Assembly (NCBI GenBank): GCA_022885665.1
Contig: JAGQDJ010000166.1
Location: forward strand, 55,349 to 119,348
Length of the DNA stretch: 64,000 nucleotides
From: Triops longicaudatus
Lineage: Eukaryota; Arthropoda; Branchiopoda; Notostraca; Triopsidae
Direction of reading: 5' to 3'
In this document: positions 36,759-48,853 of the stretch, in pieces
How positions within the stretch are numbered: the stretch's first letter is position 1
Layout of the letters: each line of letters begins with the position of its first letter
Position numbers and translations under genes: made by a program
Notes under the pieces: model-generated
What the model was told of the DNA's origin: nothing
What the model saw: only the letters and a program-made list of their open reading frames with translations
Database searches by the model: none

Positions 36759-38722
36759 ATGGTGTTAGCCGATTTGGGAAGGAAAATTAACCATGCACTC
36801 AACTCGTTGAGTAATGCCACCATCATAAACGAGGAGGTATACAAAATGATCCTGTTCATTTCGCCCTAGTAAGAGAAATGCGCTGTACGTTAATTTCGTT
36901 TTCTTATTGTGAAGGTGCTGAACTCTATGCTAAAAGAAATATGTGCTGCTCTTTTGGAAGCCGATGTGAATATTCGCCTGGTGAAACAGATGCGAGAGAA
37001 CTTGAAGACTGTCATCGATTTCGATGATATGGCCGGAGGCCTGAACAAACGACGGATTATCCAGAATGCTGTCTTTAAAGAACTGGTTAAAGTATGCATA
37101 CGAAATGTCTTTTAGGGTATTTTCGAGCAACTAATCGATATATATTTAAGCTTGTTGACCCAGGAGTGAAAGCCTATCAACCAGTCAAGGGTAAAAACAA
37201 TGTAATTATGTTTGTTGGCTTGCAAGGCTCTGGCAAAACCACCACCTGTACAAAGTTAGCGTACTACTATATGAAGAAAGGATGGAAAGCATGCTTGGTG
37301 TGTGCTGATACCTTTCGGGCAGGAGCTTATGATCAGCTGAAACAGAACGCCACAAAAGCTCGCATTCCTTTTTACGGCAGGTACAATTGCATAGCCCGAG
37401 TTTTTTTTTAGTATGACTAAACCGCTTTCCTTTTTTTCCCAGTTACTCTGAGGTGGATCCGGTTGTCATAGCGCAGGATGGTGTCGACATGTTCAAAAAA
37501 GAAGGTTTTGAGATCATTATTGTAGATACTAGTGGTCGTCACAAGCAAGAAGATTCCTTGTTTGAAGAAATGTTGCAAGTTTCCAACGCTGTCAAGCCCG
37601 ATAACATTATTTTCGTTATGGACGCATCCATTGGTCAGGCTTGCGAAGCGCAGGCTAAGGCTTTCAAGGAAAAAGTCGACGTAGGATCTGTCATAATCAC
37701 AAAATTAGACGGCCATGCTAAAGGGGGTGGTGCCCTCAGCGCGTAAGCCTTCACTGACTAATTATTATTATTATTTAAGAAAAAGAACTCATTCTTTCCC
37801 GTCTTCTTTAGGGTCGCGGCTACACGAAGTCCTGTAATTTTCATTGGTACCGGGGAGCACATAGAGGACTTCGAGCCATTCAAGACGAAGCCATTCGTTA
37901 GTAAACTGCTTGGCTTGGGAGACATTGAGGGTCTCATCGACAAAGTCAACGACTTAAAATTGGATGACAATGAAGAATTAATCGAAAAAATCAAGCACGG
38001 GCAGTTCACTCTACGAGACATGTATGAGCAGTTTCAGAATATCATGAAAATGGGTCCATTCTCTCAGATTATGGTAGCTTCCGTTTCATCAATTTGAATA
38101 GCTGTGTTAAGAATTCTTATTCGCCTAGGGTATGATTCCTGGTTTCAGTCAAGATTTCTTAACGAAAGGAGGAGAGCAAGAATCCATGGCTAGATTAAAA
38201 CGTTTAATGACCATCATGGACAGCATGTGTGACGGAGGTACTTTTATGGCCTTCACTATTGTTCCATTCAATCTAGTGCTGTAATTTACCTAGAACTGGA
38301 TCACCCGGATGGAGCTAAGCTGTTTACGAAACAGCCCGGCCGGGTGACAAGAGTTGCCAGGGGTTCCGGTGTTCAGGAACGAGATGTTAAAGAACTTATA
38401 GCTCAGTACACAAAGTTTGCTGCAGTTGTGAAAAAGATGGGAGGCATCAAGGGTCTATTCAAGGGTAAAAACAAGAGCATTTCCTTTTCTTGTGAAATTT
38501 AATCTGTAATCGATTTATCGCATTTTTTTATAAGGTGGAGACATGGCCAAAAACGTGAACCCCACACAAATGGCAAAACTGAACAGCCAAATGGCTAAGA
38601 TGATGGACCCTATGGTATTGCAAAAGATGGGCGGCATGGCTGGTTTGCAGAATATGATGCGACAATTGCAATCGGGTGCGGGTGGTTTAAGTAATTTGAT
38701 GGGATTGGGTGGAGGTAAATAG
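36759..38722 (+). CDS. SRP54: Signal recognition particle 54 kDa GTPase
   Basis: Eight exons: 36759-36836, 36915-37091, 37151-37380, 37443-37742, 37812-38073, 38129-38237, 38294-38464 and 38535-38722. They give 504 aa, the same length as human SRP54. The N domain (MVLADLGRKINHALNSL...) is followed by the G domain with the P-loop GLQGSGKT (residues 108-115), DTFRAGAYDQL, DTSGRHKQE, TKLDGHAKGGG and GTGEH. The Met-rich M domain (from about residue 325) contains MIPGF, KQPGRVTRVARGSG and a Met-rich tail. It binds signal peptides and 7SL RNA in the cytoplasm and docks with the SRP receptor by GTP-dependent contact. Sequence identity to known SRP54 is very high by eye, and all junctions are consensus GT-AG. 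Confidence 0.98.
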
Positions 38723-39934
38723 GGTGTAAATGATTTGAAATTTTATGCAATGTAAGGATCTATGGAAACTTTGAGTGGTTGCGTTTATTTTTTCCAGAGT
38801 AATTTAAGTTTGTGAACATGTGGGAAAAAAGTGATAAACGGTTTTCAGAAGCCTAGCAGGCTATAGAGCTACTGACATGTTTTTACAAGATTTCGTTTAG
38901 AGGTACAGAAATAATAGTGAACCCGATTTGACCCTTTCCAACGCTCTCTTTGGAACGCGTTTTTATAAATAAATTTGTTTGGGTCATCAATTCCAAATCC
39001 TAGGGGCATCTTTATGAGCGAGAGCTACCCGTGTTAAGAAAAGACGCCCCTGTTGTGTTACCGTTCTTTCCGCGAGCATTGAAGCGGGACCTTCAAGTAA
39101 CAAATTACGAGATGTATACTAGGTTAGAATAAGCATGCCAATCTGTCAAGCGACACCAGCTTTACTCGGTCTTGATGGTCGTCTAGAGTCTTGCTACGAG
39201 GACCCTCAGCGTAACAAGAATTTCTCAACATCGTACAGTTTTAGCGTAAAGAAAATCTTGCGTTTCCTTTCCTATGTAAACCGACCATAAGAGGTTGAAG
39301 TTGACGTCATGGGGAATGCAGGCGGCGCTCTGATTGGCTGTTGATGATGCCAAGCTTCTGTGTGGGGAACGCTTCTGCGCATTCGATATAGTCCGCCATC
39401 GCAGCTAGCGCCGGGTACACCTGAGAGAGAAACAAACGGCCAAATTTAACGGAAATAGCTTTGTGGGATTGTGACTGCAGTTCTATTGAATTCTGAGACT
39501 CACATTAGCTACACTTGGATACTTACCATTGAGATATGTCCACAAAGTAAGCGCTTTTCCCTGTCATTAATATTATGGATGACGCATGTTTTTGCTCTGC
39601 CCAGGCGGTCAAGGGTTAAGTTTATCTTTCATGCAAAACTTGTGACTTCACCAATTAAGCAAGTTGTGCTTGCCAATGCTGAGTGAGCGAGTTGTAGGAA
39701 AAACTTATGGCTTTGTTTTCTAGGTTGGAGCGTGAAAAAGCTTGTTGAAGCGCATGAGTGGTAACTGCAAACGTTAGCTTTCAGTAACGAACAAGGAGGC
39801 TCGAGTTTTACGGAGCTTGTTTGTATTTCTGTATGACTGAACCAGCTCGATCTCTTCCACAGCCTATTTCCCCAGCCGCCAAACGTTTCCTGATCAACCG
39901 ATTTCGCCTCATAGCCATCGTTAGGAAGATCATC
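38723..39934. other. Intergenic region, SRP54 3' end to PPM1 5' UTR
   Basis: This holds the SRP54 3' UTR with AATAAA at 38968-38973, then the promoter and 5' UTR of the phosphatase gene. A splice-acceptor-like ctcttccacag at about 39851-39861 suggests a 5' UTR intron upstream of the start codon. No other coding exon is seen. Confidence 0.5.
38968..38973 (+). terminator. Poly(A) signal AATAAA of SRP54
   Basis: A hexamer 246 nt after the SRP54 stop codon, the first AATAAA on the coding strand. Confidence 0.6.
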
Positions 39935-41567
39935 ATGGGAGGATTTTTGGACAAACCCAAAACAGAAAAATACAAAGAACACGGAGAGGGCAATGGGCTC
40001 CAGTTCGGCGTGACCAGTATGCAAGGATGGCGTATAGAAATGGAAGATGCTCACAGCGCAGTGACGGGGTTACCGGGCGAGTTTAAGGATTGGTCTTTCT
40101 TTGCCGTCTTTGATGGCCATTGTGGAGCAGGAGTTTCAGCTCATTGTGCCCAGAATCTTCTCGCTGCTATTACAGACACAGAAGAGTTCCGAAAAATTGC
40201 AACCACTACCGCAGAAGACGAGACTGATATTGCCCACATTAAACAAGCCATCCACGCTGGATTCCTCAAGTAAATTCACCTCCGTTCTGTAAAGATTATT
40301 GACTTGGTTGTTTAACCGGGTGCCGTAGGTTGGACGAGAAAATGCGTGCAATGCCCGAAATGGCGAGCGGGGAGGACAAAAGCGGCTCGACAGCCGTCTG
40401 TTGTTTGATATCGCCAACGCATTTGTATATCGCCAACTGTGGGGACTCGCGAGCGGTCTTGTGTCGCGCCGGAAAGCCCGTGTTATCTACCCTGGACCAT
40501 AAGCCCATCAACCCCATTGAGAAAGAGCGAATTCAGCGAGCTGGCGGCTCGGTTATGATTCAGCGAGTTAATGGCTCTTTGGCTGTTTCACGCTCCCTCG
40601 GTGATTACGAGTACAAAAATGTCGAAGGCAGAGGTAAGACTAAGCTGCATGCCTCTTGTTTTAAGAATACTTAGTAAAAATAAGAGCCGATATTATTGTA
40701 GGTCCTTGCGAACAGTTGGTCTCTCCGGAACCGGAAATATTCGTGGAGAAAAGGGATTTCGAGAACGATGAATTTTTAGTGCTTGCGTGTGATGGAGTTT
40801 GGGATGTAATGAGCAATGAACAGCTTACCAACTTTGTGCGTAACCAGTTGAGCCTCACCGACAATTTGGAGACGGTGACATCCCAAGTTGTAGATACCTG
40901 TCTCTTCAAGGTAGGACACGTTTAAAAACGCATACCGTAGTCAAGCACCATCTTCTGAATTCAAGCGGCTTTACTCACTTCTCTAGGGAAGCCGGGACAA
41001 CATGAGCATTGTTTTAGTTAAATTTCCCGCAGCCCCACGAATATCTCCGGAAGCTGTGGCGAAAGAAAAGAAATTGGAAGATATTTTGGAAAAGCGAGTA
41101 CTTGGTAAGTGTTATAGCTCTTGATTTCCCTGAATTAGTACGCATTACCTGTTCCGTTATTTTTAGATATCTTGCAAGAAGATTCTTCTGCTGACATAAC
41201 CCGTGTGATGCAAACCTTGTCCGAAGAAGATATACCTGGACTACCCCCTGGAGGCTTAGGATCCAAGTAAGTCTACAGTGCTCGTCAAAAGTGTTTTCCA
41301 AACGTTTTACATTCAATTAGGGTTTTTAGCTTTATGTTTTATTACTTTTTGTTTGTGTTTTGTTTAGTTTTGTAGAGTATTGTGATTCTTACGAGAGTAT
41401 TTGTTGTGATTTCAGGCGATGCTTCATTGAATCGTTACTTTCGGCTAACAAACCTAGCATACCTGACGTGGTAAGTGACGACGCATGTTCCTTTTGAAAA
41501 TATCAACTATTCGCTTATAGCGAGGTGCTAACTGGTGTCTTTGTATATTTAGGACAGTCAGGACTGA
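39935..41567 (+). CDS. PPM-family Ser/Thr phosphatase, PPM1A/PPM1B-like
   Basis: Seven exons: 39935-40269, 40329-40633, 40702-40910, 40987-41104, 41167-41266, 41416-41470 and 41553-41567. They give 378 aa, against about 382 in human PPM1A. The start MGGFLDKPKTEK matches the N-myristoylated MGAFLDKP start of PPM1A/B. Metal-site motifs are present: EMEDAH, FDGH (Asp60), SGSTAV, CGDSRAVLC, DHKP, MIQRVNGSLAVSRSLGD, DGVWDV and GSRDNMS. The C-terminal helical domain (PEAVAKEKKLEDIL, IPGLPPGG) matches the PP2C-alpha/beta extension. It is a Mn/Mg-dependent phosphatase, known in its family for dampening stress-kinase and TGF-beta signalling. The final exon codes for only DSQD. In-frame upstream ATGs at 39821 and 39833 would extend the N-terminus and destroy the myristoylation site, so 39935 is preferred. 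Confidence 0.95.
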
Positions 41568-42582
41568 CATCGACACGCACTTTAAGTCACATGTGAGTGT
41601 ATCTACGAAAAGGATTGGGGTTGACAAGGGATTTTTGTCTTTTTTTTTTCTTTAACTGGAAGTCCTGGCATTAAAATGGCTCTTCATTTTCAAGGCGAAA
41701 TTCGAATGTAGTGGATTTGCAAGAAGTATTGAAATTTACGACCGTGGAATGAAAAAGGCAAAATTTCAGTAGCGTTATTCTGTTTTTTCCTGTGACAAGG
41801 TTTGGTCGATTTTTCTTTTCTGTTTTAACAGAATTAGCTCACAAACATAAATTGCAAGTATTTTCGAAAGAAAACCATCGTGAACAACAATGATTTTTAT
41901 GCTAGTGCTCTTTTAACCCGAGCTTTTTCATGAATATTGGTTGGATTTTTAACTGAATTGTTGGCGAATAAGAGATAAAAGACTCCGTCTGGCTTGCGTG
42001 AGTGTACCTTTGCGTGTCTCAATCCGTATGAAATTTCCGATTTAACAGGAAAAGAAAACGAATGCCGAACTGTAAGAGCCCTCCTCCCTTTAGTGAAATT
42101 CCTGATATTTCGTTAAAAGAATGTTTTGAACATCTTGCGTTGGATTTCTTTTTTTCGTTTTTTTTTTTCACTAGTCCCAGAAAAAAATTGTGTTCTCTCT
42201 CTTTTGACAAATCTCCCTTTCATCCTTCTTCAAGAAGTACATATGCCGAAGTATTTCTACCCCCTGGTGTTGAATTTTTTTTAAAAAAGAGATCAAAAAC
42301 TCTTGGGGTCGTGTTTCTTGGTAGAATAGCGAAAAAAGTGGACATGATTTAATGTTTTCCTAACTATATAACAAAAGTTACACCTTAAATGCTAGCAAAT
42401 TATTTTTCTTGTTGATCCCTACCCTCCTTTGGTCCCCGTATTTTTCTTGAAAAAAAAGATGAAAATTCTACCTGTTGTTTTTTATTTTTTTGTTCCTCTC
42501 AGTGGAAAGATAACATCGTACAAGATGCGAAATACATAGCTAAGAAAGGGTAGTTATACATCGAATTTTATTTACTAACAAT
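41568..42582. other. Convergent intergenic region, PPM1 (+) and DMAC2-like (-)
   Basis: This 1-kb T-rich stretch holds the two 3' UTRs. No supported exon is present. Confidence 0.5.
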
Positions 42583-43875
42583 TCACACCGGCTGGGCCGG
42601 TGCTATTAGCATTTGGAGCTCCTCAGGAGGTAAGCGACTAGGGTCAAAGTAGTCAACTCCTTCAATGAGAATGTCGGGGAATTGCTCTTCGAGGTAAAGG
42701 CATGTCAGCTCCAAATTTCGAGCATATTTATGGCCTCCGAGACGCAAATGTTTCAAGTTTCTATAAACAAATGATAATAATTAAGTGGTTCTGGGGCATT
42801 TGGACAGACGCGTTTTCGCGAGAGCGGGACTGCGGTTTGGTACACAAAGAAGTGAACCTTTGAAGGTTGACCACTCTGGAAATCCCCGGACTGCAAACCA
42901 CACCGCAATCGCGTCTGTCTGAATCTTCTTGAATTGTCATTTACCGAAGCTTGGATAGAGCAGCAATCCCCCTTTCTGTGACAAATTCACAGTTCGAAAC
43001 GTCAAGATATTCGAGAGTGTGTCGATACTCGCCAGCCAGACGGTCAATACACCAGTCGTTAATATATGGACAATTGCTTAAGCTCAGCCACTTTAAGGAA
43101 CGTAGATTTCCTACAAACAAATTACTTGGTAAGTTTTCATTAGCGCAATTATCGGGAAACATACTTAATACTTCGAAACCTTCGTAAACGAGTTCCATTT
43201 TGGATGCATCGATAGATTCCAGATCAAATCCGTCTGTATATTTCGATGGCAAAACTAATTCGGGAGCTTTTCTGTGTTTCGACCCATCAATCCAGTTTTC
43301 CTGGTCCTTGAAACGGACAGAGGCGCCGCGGAATACCAGAAAATGTGCCGCTGCAAGGTCCGGGCCCAAAATGAGAAGTCGCTGAGGAATAACCCTGAAT
43401 AAATTACGTTGTAGTGTTTGTTCGCATTACTCGCAACTCAACGGACTACCTCTGGCTTGAAATTCTCGCAGCGTCGAGCTTACGATAGAACCACTTTTCT
43501 ACAGCTTGCGGTCTGAGGTCAATCGAGTTAAAAAAGGTTATGACATTCGCCGCTATGTTTCGATCAGTGTTAAAGACTTGTAGTAGAGTTTGTGGTTTCT
43601 CGTGGCCAATGGCTCTGTATAATATAAGATATTCTGATTATTACTCTTCCATTAATTTAAGCAAAGAAACAACACTTGACGGCTCTGTAGTGACTGGACA
43701 GCGTTTCTGTAGGAAGTAACGACTTGCTATTTGTTGCTTCTTGCGTGACTGAAGGTGGTGGAACATTTTGTGAGCTGGGTTGTATATCACTGCTTTGTTG
43801 CAGAAGTCTCTGGATAATAAAGGGCCGACATCCTAGACTTCCAGTTTTCACTTTAAAAAAGACTTTATTTAGCAT
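42583..43875 (-). CDS. DMAC2/ATP5SL-like leucine-rich mitochondrial protein
   Basis: Four minus-strand exons: 43676-43875, 43450-43614, 42945-43394 and 42583-42760. They give 330 aa. The N-terminus (MLNKVFFKVKTGSLGCRPFIIQRLL) is basic and hydroxylated with no acidic residues, as expected for a mitochondrial presequence. The middle contains VEKWFYRKLDAAR and GPDLAAAHFLVFRGASVRFKDQENWI. The C-terminal half has LRR-type repeats (LKWLSLSNCPYINDWCIDRLAG, LEYLDVSNCEFVTERGIAAL, NLKHLRLGG) that resemble human DMAC2, including the DDWCLSRL and SERGL positions. DMAC2 is an assembly factor for the distal membrane arm of complex I. The related DMAC2L (factor B) is an alternative, but the length and the upstream RGASVRF block favour DMAC2. 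Its last intron contains a foldback. Confidence 0.85.
42803..42919. repeat. Intronic foldback, 10-bp perfect terminal inverted repeat
   Basis: The ends gacagacgcg and cgcgtctgtc are perfect reverse complements and frame nested stems, including ctgcggtttgg against ccacaccgc-like sequence and a central aaccttTGaaggtt hairpin near 42855-42868. It fills most of the 184-nt last intron of the DMAC2-like gene, the longest intron of that gene. Confidence 0.7.
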
Positions 43876-44706
43876 GGTAACACGGTCTATCGTTTAACGT
43901 AGGCTCGAACTCAAAATAAGCATGACACTCCGCCTCCGGACTTCGGTTGCGTCCAGAAAGCGACTAGTAATCGTGTCAGACAATTCAGCCCGGTCCGATT
44001 TCGGTGAAGAATTACTTTAGGACTGTCCCTTACCTTCAGCGGAGGTTACATGTCGACGTCTGATTTCAAACAAGTTTTACGTTTTTAATGTCACTTAATA
44101 AATAAATATATAAAATATGCATATTTTAATGAAAATTACTAGCTCCCCCAAAAATCCCCTTCTAAATAGCTTACAATGCCTACCAGGGAGCAATTTCGAC
44201 CAAGTTAAAAGCTCTGATCGTCTGAAGGTAATCCCTACTCTATCCGATGACTCAATTTATGGTTACGGCGGAAGAAATGAGTAGCAAAGGTTTTGCGTAT
44301 AAGGCACAGGTAAAATCATCTGAATCGGGCTGAATTCATTGGTAGGATTTTTTGGAAATACTTGACAGCCAGTACAGCCTGGGCTTCTAACAGGCTTTCT
44401 TTCCGTCCTTTTGCGAATAGCTGTCCATCGCAAGAGGACGAAAATGAACAGGACAATAATTGGCAGAGGAAAGTTAAATAGCTACTGCAGCAAAGACTAG
44501 AGTTCTGAAACCAGTTAGGCACGTGCTGTGGAATAAGCCAGCCTGCTTTCGAATCTTGCCCTAATGTTTTGCAGTTACATTCGTGTAGGCGTTACTAGGA
44601 GTTGTTGACTGTTTACAGTTCAGCGTTTTTGTGTATCGCGCTTTTTAGGCACGGTTATTTATTGAAAAAATAATTGCTATTGTCACAGTCACTTCAAAGA
44701 TTAGAA
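43876..44706. promoter_or_regulatory. Shared 0.8-kb interval between divergent DMAC2-like and CPSF2 genes
   Basis: The two start codons point away from each other across 831 bp. No TATA box is seen at the expected distance from either gene. Short open frames match nothing known. A bidirectional housekeeping promoter is likely, but its elements are not visible. Confidence 0.5.
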
Positions 44707-47700
44707 ATGACTTCCATAGTCAAGTTTCAGGCCCTGTCAGGAGCATTGGACGAATCCCCTTATTGTTACTTATTACAAGTGGATGATTTCACTTTTCTGC
44801 TTGACTGTGGCTGGGATGAAAAATTTGATGATGCGTACATAAATGAAGTCATCAAGTATTTCATAAATAATATTATTAATTACAGTAAATAATCAAGCTT
44901 CCAAAAATGTATTTTAATTTACACCTGATTCACCAGGTTTGTACCTAAAGTTGATGCAGTTTTGCTTTCCTTTCCGGATCCCCTACATTTGGGAGCTTTA
45001 CCTTACCTTGTGGGCAAGTGTGGTCTTTCATGTCCTGTCTATGCCACAGTCCCTGTCTATAAAATGGGACAGATGTTTATGTACGACATTTACCAGGTAA
45101 CTTGTCCGTTTGCCCTTGAGGGCAGACATATTCGGCGTTTATTATTTGTTCTCTGTTAGTCAAGGCAAAACGGGGAAGACTTCAATTTGTTTACACTGGA
45201 TGACGTCGACGCTGCGTTTGACAAAATCGTCCAGCTTAAGTACAATCAAAGTTGCGGTCTAAAAGGGAAAGGGTATGGCTTGACCATTACTCCCCTGCCA
45301 GCAGGTCACATGCTCGGTGGAACTGTGTGGAAGATTGTAAAGGATGGAGAAGAAGATATCGTATACGCTGTGGACTACAATCACAAAAAGGAAAGGCATC
45401 TCAACAGCTGTGAAATGGAAAAAATTCAGCGGCCTTCGCTTCTTATTACGGATGCATATAACGCTACGTACCAACAACCTCGTCGGAGAACAAGAGACGA
45501 GAAACTTATGAGTAAGGATCTTTTAACCCGGGGCATTGGTGTAATATCATTGTCATTTTTAGCCAATATTTTACAAACGCTGCGAAACAATGGCAACGTA
45601 CTCGTAGCAGTAGATACCGCTGGGCGGGTTCTGGAACTGTCGCATATGCTGGACCAGTTGTGGAGAAATAAAGAGTCGGGATTGATGGCCTACTCATTAG
45701 CTATGTTGAATAACGTCAGCTATAACGTTGTTGAATTTGCCAAGTCTCAGGTAAGTTAAGGAAGTATCTTTTTAGTTGTACCTTAATAAGAAAACGTGTG
45801 GTCTAGATTGAATGGATGAGCGATAAGCTGATGCGATCCTTCGAGGGCGCCAGGAATAATCCGTTTCAGTTTAAGCACGTGCAACTTTGTCACACTATGG
45901 CTGAATTGAATCGTGTGCCTTCACCTAAAGTAAGAGCAACTTGGTAGAACCTCGTAATCATTCCTTTTCTAGGTCGTTCTGGCTAGTACCCCGGATATGG
46001 AATGCGGATATTCAAGAGAACTCTTTGCACAGTGGTGTGAAAACCCTAGAAATTCCATAATTGTAACGAGCAGGTAAAAATGTATTTCGCGTTGCTGTAG
46101 ACAAGTACTAACTCGTGTAAAATAGGTCAAGTCCTGGAAGTCTATCTAGAACATTAATTGAAAATCGAAACCTCAAGAAAGTTACGCTGGATATTCGCAA
46201 ACGAGTGAAGCTAGAAGGGAGTGAATTGGAAGAGTATATGAGAAAGGAAAAAGAAAAGGTGGTGGAAAACAACCTTAAGACTGAACCTGCGTAAGAGAAC
46301 ATGTTCGTAAAAGGTATCCAGTTAAGTTATGGTTTTCTTAGACTGAAAGATGAATCGAGTGATTCGGAAGATGAAATGAGTACAGCAGTGAAGGGAAAAC
46401 ATGACATAATACCTAAATCTGAAGAAAAAGTCAATGTCAGCGGGTTTTTCAAATCAAGCCGCAAGCAATTCCCGATGTACCCTTACCATGAGGAAAAGGT
46501 CCGTGCAGATGAATATGGCGAGATTATCAGGTGAGTTATGCGCACTAACATATTGCGTTGATGTGACAGTATTCTGTTTTCTTTTTCCTTCACATGAAAG
46601 GCCAGAAGATTTCACCGTAGTTGATGGAACAGAGGACATGGAAGTTGATAAGCCTGAGAAAAAACATAAATTTGGTAAAAAGGACGAAGAAGTTTCAGGT
46701 TTGTCTACATTAAATATTTTCGTTGTGGTTATATTATATTTATGAGTTCATAATTTACAGATGCACCTGAAATGCCTACCAAGTGCACAACGGAAACCGT
46801 CACACTGTCTGTTAATGCGACTGTTACGTACATCGACTTCGAGGGGAGGTCAGATGGCGAATCCATTCAGAAAATTGTTCAGCAAATGCGACCTCGTCGC
46901 ACAGTACTTGTCCGTGGTACCACAGAAGCCTGCGATACTTTGGCATCGCTACTTCTCACTAATCCTGCAGCCGGAGTACCTGGTCCTACTGGAGAATGCA
47001 AAGTCTTTATTCCAAAAATTGGTGACGTTGTGGACGCCACAATGGAAAGCCATATTTTCCAGGTTATTTTCCTTTCCTCAGACTACGAAGTCTTATTAAC
47101 TTTTTTACTTTCGTGACAGGTTCGTCTTAAAGATTCCTTGCTCTCATCACTCAACTTCAATCGTATAAAAGAAGGAGAAGTGGCATGGCTGGATGGTAAA
47201 ATCGCGTTTCATTGGGAAGATATGCAAGATATTAATGTAGATGAAGAAACTACAAACGGTATGCATTCAAAGCAGGAATTAATTTAGATTCATTTCAATG
47301 GTAGTTTGCGTAATCTGAATACTATACGTGATTTTTATGTTCTAGAGGGAATCGCAATTTCCAAGAAGGCACTTGCTCCGGTCTTGGAGCCGCTGAATGC
47401 CGAAGAAGTAAAAATTTTGAATTAGATTAGATTCCAAATAAGAATTCGAATTAGTGTACTCACTTTTTTATTTTTTTATTAGTATTTTTTTTCATTTTCT
47501 TATTTTTAATATTTATCATATTTGCGTGTTTTTAGGTTGCAGGCCACGATGCTACATTTATAAACGAGTTGAAATTGTCGGATTTCAAGCAAGTGCTCGT
47601 CAAATATGGTATTTCCTCGGAGTTCGTAGGAGGAGTGTTGTGGTGTTGTAATGCAACTGTGGGCTTAAGAAAGGTATAGGTACTTTCTTATACTTGTATT

Positions 47701-47821
47701 TACTAACGTTTTATGTTTTTCTGTAAAGAATGAAGCAGGACAGATGATCCTCGAAGGCTGCGTATCAGAAGATTATTTCAGAGTGCGTGACATCCTTTAT
47801 GAACAATATGCTATTGTCTAA
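44707..47821 (+). CDS. CPSF2: Cleavage and polyadenylation specificity factor subunit 2 (CPSF100)
   Basis: Fourteen exons: 44707-44855, 44937-45096, 45160-45511, 45563-45750, 45807-45929, 45973-46073, 46126-46290, 46342-46530, 46601-46698, 46761-47062, 47120-47258, 47346-47407, 47536-47673 and 47729-47821. They give 752 aa, against 782 in human. The start MTSIVKFQALSG, DPLHLGALPYLVGK, VPVYKMGQMFMYD, LTITPLPAGHMLGGTVWKI, VDTAGRVLELSHMLDQ, VTYIDFEGRSDGESI and the C-terminus DILYEQYAIV all match CPSF100. It is a metallo-beta-lactamase/beta-CASP protein. The zinc ligand HxHxDH of its partner CPSF73 is absent here, as expected for the catalytically inactive subunit. It acts in pre-mRNA 3' end and histone mRNA processing. 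The third intron (45512-45562) is 51 nt, stop-free and in frame. An upstream in-frame codon at 44674 could start an extension, but the 44707 start matches the family. Confidence 0.97.
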
Positions 47822-48853
47822 ATTTTTTGTGTGAAGGCTTTTTATACATGAATAACCAGAGCTTCTGCAGTACGTTGTCTATTTGAGTTTTTTATGCACC
47901 CGCACTTCTCGAAAAGCCAAGACAGCCGAAGACGACAATACACTGCAAGTGGAATGTCGGTTATCTTTTAAACAAACTTCTCCTATAATGTTGTAATATT
48001 ACAAATTCTTATGGTAGTCGAAGTGTACTTGGTATACTCAAGAACAGGTAAAATTCAACTTATTTTGATGAATTTGACACCCGTCCAGTTTGTGTTTTGA
48101 AAATTTTTGTTTGTTTTATCAGAATGTTGCTTTATGTTAGCTCATTTTCCCATTGTCCACTATTCTGAGGGCGAAAAAATTTTCCATTTTATATTGCCAT
48201 GTTTCATACTTAAAGGTTAATTTGCATAATTTAACGTTGAAATCCTCGAGACTAATTTGAATTGAGACATTTTTTTATGATTATACCATTTGGAAATTTC
48301 GATTATATCATTATACTATATCAATTCATTTCATATTCGGAATTTCATCTGTGAAAGTTTCTATAACTGTCTAAGTTTAAGCATCCATGAGTTGCACTGC
48401 CCTAAATTTCCGTTTACCACATTGTAACCCCCGATACGAACCGATGAAGAAAGCCTAGTAAGAAGTTGCGCAGCTCCCGTAGTTTGTTTGTAATGTGTTG
48501 TGGTGTTTTTCGTGTTGCACGTGAGTCAGTTGGTTTTCGATCGAAGAAAAATTGGACCAAACTTTTCTGCGTATTGACACCTTGTCGTTGTCAGAGGAGA
48601 AGTTCGTTTTTATTAAGTAGGGGAAAAGGTAGCGCTGCTGAAAGTTGATTGTCAGGCCAAAAACGTGACGGACTGGCAAGCCCGTTTCTATTTTGGCGCG
48701 GATTAAATCTAATTATAAGCTTTAACAGGTGTTTGAAACTTAGCCTTCTCATCGCCATAGTGCTGAGAAAATTTCTTCTTCGAAGTTTTACCTGCTGTTC
48801 GGAAATAATTCTCTTGAAAGTCGCCTTTTTCTAAGTTTTGGTAAGATCTCGTT
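47822..48853. other. Intergenic region, CPSF2 to CRLS1
   Basis: This AT-rich kilobase holds the CPSF2 3' UTR and the CRLS1 promoter. No coding exon is supported. Confidence 0.5.

Noticed and set aside
43895..43915. tRNA B-box-like ggctcgaactc
   Set aside because: No matching A box, acceptor stem or cloverleaf could be built around it.
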